Below, piece by piece: positions 4,805 to 9,611 of a stretch of DNA of 9,611 nucleotides (positions within the stretch are counted from its first letter, which is position 1; every line of letters starts with the position of its first letter). The stretch comes from Nitrospira sp. (GTDB taxonomy: Bacteria > Nitrospirota > JACRHL01). The translations under genes were made by a program, and so were the position numbers. The DNA is taken from positions 1 through 9,611 of the forward strand of contig JALWRU010000017.1 in assembly GCA_026994095.1 (NCBI GenBank), in the 5' to 3' direction. The notes below the pieces were generated by a model. The model worked only from the letters and a program-made list of their open reading frames with translations, made no database searches and was not told the DNA's origin.

Positions 4805-5725
4805 CTAGTCTTCGAGCGCTTCCAGATAGCGCTCTGCATCCAGCGCGGCCATACAGCCGGTACCGGCGGCAGAGATGGCCTGACGGTAGGTGGGATCGGC
4901 CACATCTCCGGCGGCAAACACCCCCGGCAGACTGGTGGCGGTCGAGCGCCCTTTACAGGCGATATACCCCTTCTCCATGGCCAACTGGTCGCCAAATACC
5001 TGCGTATTGGGGGAGTGGCCGATGGCGATAAACAGGCCGTCTGCGGCGACCTCCTGAGTCTCACCGGTCACCGTGTCCTTCAGACGCACGCCGGTGACAT
5101 TGGTATCTCCTAATACTTCTACCACTCCGGCGTTCCATATAAAGTCCACCTGCGGGTGCTTGGCGGCCTTGTCGGACATGATTTTAGACGCCCTGAGGGT
5201 ATCCCGACGATGAATGACCGTCACCTGGCTGGCAAATTTGGTGAGGAACAGGGCCTCTTCGATGGCGGTATCGCCCCCTCCCACCACCAGCACCTTTTTG
5301 TCTTTGAAAAAGAAGCCGTCGCAGGTGGCACAGGCCGATACACCGTTGCCCATCAAGCGGGCCTCCGACGGCAGTCCCAGCAGTCGGGCGGTGGCACCGG
5401 TGGCGATAACAAGTGTGCGGGTGGTGAGGGTTTCACCATCCACCGTCAGCGAGATGGGCGAAGCGCTCAGGTCGGCTTCAGTGACGGTGCCGGTTTTAAA
5501 ACGGGTCTCAAAGCGTTCTGCCTGAGCGCGGGTCTGCAATACCAGATCCGGCCCCTGAATCCCGTCCGGGAAGCCGGGGAAATTATCCACATCGGTAGTG
5601 ATGGTCAACTGTCCGCCGGACTGGGGGCCTTCAATCACCAGGGGTGACAGGTTGGCGCGCGCTGCATAGATGGCAGCGGTGAGTCCGGCAGGGCCGGAGC
5701 CCAAGATGATGATGTTCTCATCCAT
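4805..5725 (-). CDS. trxB: Thioredoxin reductase
   Basis: TrxB is a cytoplasmic homodimeric flavoenzyme that uses NADPH to reduce thioredoxin. The 306-residue product (E. coli 321) shows the low-molecular-weight type: FAD site ILGSGPAGLTAAIYAARA (7-24), SGGQLTITTDVDNFPG (36-51), redox-active CATC (132-135) in GVSACATCDGFF, NADPH site VVGGGDTAIEEAL (147-159) with HRRDTLRAS (172-180), AIGHSPNT (234-241), and GVFAAGDV (268-275) with YRQAISAAGTGCMAALDAE. The HRR triad favours NADPH over NADH. ATG at 5725 gives the standard N-terminus; the ribosome binding site is weak. It lies 34 bp after the receiver-only regulator on the same strand and may be the last gene of that cluster, but a promoter of its own cannot be excluded. 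Confidence 0.97.
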   Translation of the reverse strand: MDENIIILGSGPAGLTAAIYAARANLSPLVIEGPQSGGQLTITTDVDNFPGFPDGIQGPDLVLQTRAQAERFETRFKTGTVTEADLSASPISLTVDGETLTTRTLVIATGATARLLGLPSEARLMGNGVSACATCDGFFFKDKKVLVVGGGDTAIEEALFLTKFASQVTVIHRRDTLRASKIMSDKAAKHPQVDFIWNAGVVEVLGDTNVTGVRLKDTVTGETQEVAADGLFIAIGHSPNTQVFGDQLAMEKGYIACKGRSTATSLPGVFAAGDVADPTYRQAISAAGTGCMAALDAERYLEALED

Positions 5726-5759
5726 GAGAGTGGTGCCCGTTTAACTAAAGGGGGTGAAT

Positions 5760-6161
5760 TTAATGAGTGACAGAAGAGGTGGGTGAGGCGGAGTCCGAGT
5801 GCAACAGTTGGTGCACCATCGCCTTGAGACCGTCCAGATGGTCGGCCTTTACAAAGTAGCCATCGGCGCTCCAGGCGCCAAAGTCGTGTTTGTAGTCGCT
5901 GTAGGCACTGCATAACACCACTGGCAGGTCCGGGTGGTGCTGCTTGGACTCTTTTAACACCTGTAAGCCGTCGATACCGGGCATGCGAATGTCGAGGATC
6001 ATCAGGTCCGGGTTATCGTGCTCCAGCGCGCCGAGTGCAGTACCGCCGTCCGCAAACAGCGTGACCCGATACCCTTCGTCAGACAGTTCGTCATGGAGCA
6101 GCTCTCGAATCAGCTCCTCGTCATCTACCACGAATATGCGCGAAACTTTATCCATATACAT
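5760..6161 (-). CDS. Receiver-only (CheY-like) response regulator
   Basis: A single phospho-acceptor receiver domain of 133 residues with no output domain, so it probably acts by protein contact or as a phosphorelay intermediate. Acidic pocket D13/D14 (FVVDDEE), phosphorylation site D57 in LMILDIRMPGIDG, hydroxyl residue S85 (Ser in place of the commoner Thr) in LCSAYSD, aromatic F103, and Lys K105 in YFVKAD can be seen. Ala follows K105 where Pro is usual. The last 13 residues are Ser/Thr-rich and look disordered. The start could be ATG at 6161 or, two codons in, ATG at 6155; no ribosome binding site decides. It lies 24 bp after glgA and 34 bp before trxB, both on the same strand. No kinase gene is in the window, so its partner is unknown. 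Confidence 0.9.
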   Translation of the reverse strand: MYMDKVSRIFVVDDEELIRELLHDELSDEGYRVTLFADGGTALGALEHDNPDLMILDIRMPGIDGLQVLKESKQHHPDLPVVLCSAYSDYKHDFGAWSADGYFVKADHLDGLKAMVHQLLHSDSASPTSSVTH

Positions 6162-6185
6162 AATGCACAGACCGACGTACCGTAA

Positions 6186-7655
6186 TTAACGGGGAGCCTC
6201 AGTACCAAACAACTGATCGTAACAGTTTTGATACTGTTTTGCAGCTTGCCCCCACGAGGCCTCCTGCGCCATGCCGTTTTGCTGGACTCTGGTAAAGGCG
6301 TCGGCGTCGCGATAACAACGGTTTGCACGATCCATACAGGCGATCAGCTGGTCGGTGCTGTACTCACTGAAGGCAAAGCCGGTCGCGCTGTCCGGGTGGT
6401 CCTCAAAGGCGGCTACCGTATCCGCCAGCCCACCGATGCGGTGTACCACCGGGGGTGCGCCATAGCGCATGGCGATCAGTTGTGACAGGCCGCACGGCTC
6501 AAACCGCGACGGCATCAAAAACAGGTCGCAACCGGCGTAGATCTGGCGACCCAGTGTGTCGTCAAAATCGACAATAATGGCGATGTGATCCGGGTGCTCC
6601 TTGGCGGCCTGTTGCAGGGCTGCCACATGGTCCGGGTCGCCAGTCCCCAGTACCGCCAGTGTGGCCCCGGACTGGACGATGGAGTCCACCACCCCGGTGA
6701 CCAGATCGATGCCCTTCTGCTCCACTAGTCGCCCCACCATGCCGTACAGGGGGCCCCGTTTCGGGTCCAGCCCAAAACGGCGGGTGATGGCCTCCCGGTT
6801 GGTGGCCCGCCCGGTGATCTGCTTGGCGTCAAATGACTGGGACAGGGCCGGGTCGGTGCGCGGGTCCCACAGGGCGGTATCGATGCCGTTGATGATGCCA
6901 AACAGATCGTCTGACCGATCCCGCAGCACCCCTTCCAGCCCGCAGCCAAACTCGGCCTGCTGGATCTCCTCGGCATAACTGCGGCTGACCGTTGTGATCG
7001 CGTCGGCGGCGAGGATGCCCCCTTTAAGCAGATTGATCTGGTGATAAAATTCCAGCCCGTCCGGCTGATACAGGTGGTCCGGCAGCATCAGTTGTGGCCA
7101 CAGGGAGGCGTCAAACAGGCCCTGATAGGACAGGTTGTGAATGGTCAGCACCGTGCGGGTCGCCGCCAGTTCCGGGTATCGTTCCGGGCAGTGGCGCAGG
7201 TAGACCGGCAGCAGCGCGGTCTGCCAGTCGTGGCAGTGGATCAGGTCGGGGATCCAACGCTGCGCCTGACACAGGGCCAGCGCCGCCCGACACAAAAATG
7301 AGAACCGTTGCAGGTTGTCCGGGTAGTCGCCACCTTCATCGCCGTAGGGGCCGAGCCGGTCCCAGTAGGGAGGGTATTCCAGCAGCCAGATGTCACCTTT
7401 CGGCCCCGCCCGCCACACTGGTACGCTGGCAGTGGTGCCGTCTGGCTGCGGTACTGATAAGGGCGTCCCGGTAGGGCGCAGCCCGTGGGACTCCACCAGT
7501 ACCGGGTTGTCGGCCACCACCTGATAGAGCGGCAGCACTGTGCGACAGTCCAGCCCCAGTCGGGACAGGGCTTGCGGAAGTGCCCCGGCCACGTCTGCCA
7601 GCCCGCCAGTCTTGATAAACGGCACCGCTTCGGATACCACATGCAATACGCGCAT
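6186..7655 (-). CDS. glgA: Glycogen synthase (ADP-glucose type)
   Basis: GlgA is a GT5-family glycosyltransferase that extends alpha-1,4-glucan chains from ADP-glucose (or UDP-glucose). The product has 489 residues (E. coli 477). It shows the N-terminal donor loop KTGGLADV (15-22), HCHDWQTALLP (140-150), TIHNLSYQG (171-179), INGIDTALWDP (255-265), VGRLVEQKGIDL (307-318), and the catalytic C-terminal SRFEPCGLSQL (383-393, with the conserved Glu at 386), then IGGLADTV (407-414). The ATG overlaps the galT stop by one base (TAATG), implying translational coupling. No glgC, glgB or glgP is in the window, so the donor nucleotide is not shown by context. Catalytic motifs are all intact. Confidence 0.96.
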   Translation of the reverse strand: MRVLHVVSEAVPFIKTGGLADVAGALPQALSRLGLDCRTVLPLYQVVADNPVLVESHGLRPTGTPLSVPQPDGTTASVPVWRAGPKGDIWLLEYPPYWDRLGPYGDEGGDYPDNLQRFSFLCRAALALCQAQRWIPDLIHCHDWQTALLPVYLRHCPERYPELAATRTVLTIHNLSYQGLFDASLWPQLMLPDHLYQPDGLEFYHQINLLKGGILAADAITTVSRSYAEEIQQAEFGCGLEGVLRDRSDDLFGIINGIDTALWDPRTDPALSQSFDAKQITGRATNREAITRRFGLDPKRGPLYGMVGRLVEQKGIDLVTGVVDSIVQSGATLAVLGTGDPDHVAALQQAAKEHPDHIAIIVDFDDTLGRQIYAGCDLFLMPSRFEPCGLSQLIAMRYGAPPVVHRIGGLADTVAAFEDHPDSATGFAFSEYSTDQLIACMDRANRCYRDADAFTRVQQNGMAQEASWGQAAKQYQNCYDQLFGTEAPR

Positions 7656-8650
7656 TAAAATTCTCGCTCGGTACGCGCTTCACGCAGAAAGGTGGTGGCC
7701 TCCTCCGGCGGGGTCGGGTTGACGTAGAAGCCGGAGCCCCACTCAAACCCGGCCACCTTGGTCAGTTTGGGAATCACCTCGATGTGCCAGTGGTAATAGC
7801 CGTTGGGGCCGTCCTGTGCCGGGGTGGTATGGATCATAAAATTGAAGGGTGGATCGTTGAGGGTCTCTCGCAGGCGTACCAGCAGGTTTTTGAGGATGCG
7901 CGCCAGTTGCTCGATCTGCTCGTCCGACAGATGCTCAAAGCACGACTGATGCTCCTTCGGCAGAATCCAGGTCTCGAACGGAAAGCGGGCCGCATAGGGC
8001 GACAGGGCGGCAAAGCCTTCGTTTTCAAGCACCACCCGGCGACCGTCTTCCAACTCCTGGCGCAGGATGTCGCAGAAGATGCAGCGCTCCTTGAAGTCAT
8101 AGTGACGCTTGGCCCCGACCAGCTCTTCGTGCACCCGTTTGGGGATCACCGGCAGGGCGATCAACTGGGAATGGGAGTGAGCCAACGACGACCCTGCAGC
8201 CTCGCCGTGGTTCTTGAAGATCAGGATGTAGCGGAACCGAAAGTCGCGCTTCAGGTCGATATAGCGGGCCTGATAGGCGCGAATCACCTGTCCAATCTGG
8301 TCCAGACTCAGGTCGGTGAGTTGCTCATCGTGGGATCGGGTTTCGACGATTACCTCGTGGGCACCCAACCCGTTCATCCGGTCATACACGCCCTCGCCGC
8401 TGCGGTCGGCGTCGCCCTCCACCTCCAGTACCGGAAATTTATTAGGAAAGACCCGCAACTGCCACTGGTCGGCGTCATCGTGGATGACGTGGGTCGTGTC
8501 TGGAGTAACCGATTCGTTGCCGGGGCAGAACGGGCAGAAGCCGTTGCTTTCTACCGCTGGAGCCGTATCAAAATCGGTGGGCCTTCGACCCCGTTCGCTG
8601 GCGATGATGACCCACCGTCCGTTGACGGGGTCCTGACGTAATTCCGGCAT
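7655..8650 (-). CDS. galT: GalT-family nucleotidyltransferase (galactose-1-phosphate uridylyltransferase)
   Basis: A HIT-superfamily enzyme of 331 residues, similar in length to other bacterial GalT. In GalT the reaction swaps UMP between UDP-glucose and galactose 1-phosphate through a uridylyl-histidine intermediate. Seen are zinc ligands C39/C42 (CPFC), the GAHEVIVE block (96-103), and SLAHSHSQLIALP (155-167), where H158 is the zinc-type His and H160 the catalytic one. A second CxxC (CIFC, 190-193), the second half motif YYHWHIEVIPK (285-295), and the NPTPPEEATTFLRE tail (311-324) follow. This HSHSQ form differs from the HPHGQ of E. coli and is typical of homologues beside glycogen genes; an ADP-glucose or other NDP-sugar activity is possible. 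AGGGA seven bases upstream of ATG 8650 overlaps the stop region of the sigma-54 activator gene; the gap is 2 bp. Confidence 0.9.
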   Translation of the reverse strand: MPELRQDPVNGRWVIIASERGRRPTDFDTAPAVESNGFCPFCPGNESVTPDTTHVIHDDADQWQLRVFPNKFPVLEVEGDADRSGEGVYDRMNGLGAHEVIVETRSHDEQLTDLSLDQIGQVIRAYQARYIDLKRDFRFRYILIFKNHGEAAGSSLAHSHSQLIALPVIPKRVHEELVGAKRHYDFKERCIFCDILRQELEDGRRVVLENEGFAALSPYAARFPFETWILPKEHQSCFEHLSDEQIEQLARILKNLLVRLRETLNDPPFNFMIHTTPAQDGPNGYYHWHIEVIPKLTKVAGFEWGSGFYVNPTPPEEATTFLREARTEREF

Positions 8651-8652
8651 GC

Positions 8653-9611
8653 TTATCCCTGATGATTTCCGGGTTCGATACCCAGTTGACGAATTTTTTT
8701 AGACAGGTTACTGCGCTCTACCCCCAGTTGATCGGCTGCCCTGGAGATGTTGCCGCCGCAGGCGTTCAATATGCGTTGGATGTGGTCGGTTTCAAAACGC
8801 TCCCGCGCGGCCCGCAGGGACAGCCCGTCGTAGCTGAATGGTGATTGTTCACCCTGCTCACCAGCGTCGGCGGCAGGGCCGCTCAACTCCAGCGGCAGGT
8901 CGGCAAGGCCAATCTCCGGCTCCGGGCTGAGGATCATCAGCCGCTCCACCATATTTTTGAGTTCCCGCACGTTACCCGGCCAGGGGGCAGCGCTCAGTCG
9001 AGCCACCGCCTCTGGCGAAAAGCGGCGCAGGGGCAGGCCCTGTACCTGCACCGCATTGTCCACAAAGTAGTCGATCAACAGCGGGATGTCATCGGTGCGC
9101 TGGCGCAGGGCAGGCACCTGAATCGGCACTACACACAGACGATAATAAAGGTCTTCACGAAAGTTCCCGGCGGCCACTTCGGCGGTCAGATCGCGGTTGG
9201 TGGCGGCGATCACCCACACGTCCACCTCCCGTGGGCGGGTGCCACCGAGCCGGTGGAAGCGCCCCTCCTGCAAGGCCCGCAATACCCGCGCCTGAGTGGC
9301 CAGCGCCATGTCGCCGACCTCGTCCAGAAACAGGGTGCCCCGGTGGGCCTGCTCGAACAGCCCCGGTTTGGCCTTTTCGGCCCCGCTGAAGGCCCCTTTT
9401 TCGTAGCCAAACAGCTCACTTTCGATGAGGTGTTCCGGCAGGGCGGCGCAGTTGATCTCTACAAATGGCATTTGTGCTCGTGCGCTGGAGGTATGCAGCC
9501 CACGGGCAACCAGTTCTTTGCCGCTGCCATTTTCACCAGAGATCAACACCCGTGGGCAGTTGGCCGCCAACTGGCCAATCTGTGCCCGCAATTTTTGCAT
9601 GGGGGCTGAGG
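8653..9611 (-). CDS. Sigma-54 dependent transcriptional activator, NtrC/NtrX type (5' end outside window)
   Basis: An AAA+ bacterial enhancer-binding protein that remodels sigma-54 RNA polymerase. The frame is open through the right edge, so the N-terminal sensory domain (often a receiver) is not seen. Counting from the Met codon at 9600, motifs are Walker A GENGSGKE (22-29), sigma-54 contact loop GAFSGA (69-74, the usual form is GAFTGA), Walker B GTLFLDEVGD (88-97), AATNRDL (132-138), EDLYYRL (149-155), and WPGNVRELKN (207-216). A FIS-type helix-turn-helix GGNISRAADQLGVERSNLSKKI (split 282-303) closes the protein. The LSLRAARERFE lead-in and the NISRAA..ERSNLSKK HTH resemble NtrX more than NtrC, a weak inference. 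It is 2 bp upstream of galT, so it probably shares its transcript and may regulate this cluster or act elsewhere. Confidence 0.93.
   Translation of the reverse strand, partial: SAPMQKLRAQIGQLAANCPRVLISGENGSGKELVARGLHTSSARAQMPFVEINCAALPEHLIESELFGYEKGAFSGAEKAKPGLFEQAHRGTLFLDEVGDMALATQARVLRALQEGRFHRLGGTRPREVDVWVIAATNRDLTAEVAAGNFREDLYYRLCVVPIQVPALRQRTDDIPLLIDYFVDNAVQVQGLPLRRFSPEAVARLSAAPWPGNVRELKNMVERLMILSPEPEIGLADLPLELSGPAADAGEQGEQSPFSYDGLSLRAARERFETDHIQRILNACGGNISRAADQLGVERSNLSKKIRQLGIEPGNHQG

Noticed and set aside
8845..9609. 254-codon plus-strand frame opposite the sigma-54 activator, and a similar one opposite galT (7784-8641)
   Set aside because: These are long shadow frames of GC-rich genes on the other strand. 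The real genes have complete catalytic motifs.

Overview
The window is a GC-rich (about 60% by eye), densely packed bacterial chromosomal segment, most likely from a Gram-negative proteobacterium. The basis is a proteobacterial type Fur, a purM-purN pair, RsmI, a two-CxxC TrxB, a bacterial GlgA and an NtrC/NtrX-type sigma-54 activator. I cannot fix the genus. The small TPR protein, the GalT/GlgA adjacency and the receiver-only regulator also fit deltaproteobacterial, zetaproteobacterial or magnetococcal lineages. There is no transposase, phage gene, CRISPR array, rRNA or tRNA that I can support.

Layout: (1) 2-154, the 3' end of an unidentified plus-strand gene. (2) 155-591, an intergenic region filled by three direct copies of an approximately 127-bp imperfect palindrome, similar in architecture (not in sequence) to ERIC elements; the first copy lacks its right arm. 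(3) rsmI on the minus strand, divergent from a fur-family gene, with about 180 bp between them that carries candidate fur control signals. (4) A small TPR gene on the minus strand, convergent with fur and divergent from purM. (5) A plus-strand purM-purN operon with a third gene, a zinc-ribbon plus YbjQ-like (UPF0145) protein. (6) A minus-strand cluster read from the right edge: sigma-54 activator (5' end outside the window), galT, glgA, a receiver-only response regulator and trxB. The first junctions are a 2-bp gap and a 1-bp overlap, so at least sigma-54 activator-galT-glgA look like one transcript.

How the genes work together: PurN makes formyl-GAR in step 3 and PurM makes AIR in step 5 of de novo purine synthesis. 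GlgA and the GalT-family enzyme act in nucleotide-sugar and glycogen metabolism, and they sit between two signalling proteins, which suggests regulated carbon storage. TrxB is housekeeping thiol redox at the end of that cluster. Fur is probably the iron-responsive repressor and RsmI methylates 16S rRNA.

Most of the window is ordinary core genome. The parts that deserve a second look are the tandem ERIC-like palindromes with apparent compensatory change at the apex, the overlapping short ORF at the fur start, the zinc-ribbon/YbjQ protein behind purN, the Cys at the position of a normally conserved His in PurN, and the two-regulator glycogen/galactose cluster. I did not find convincing evidence of a wholly new multi-gene system.
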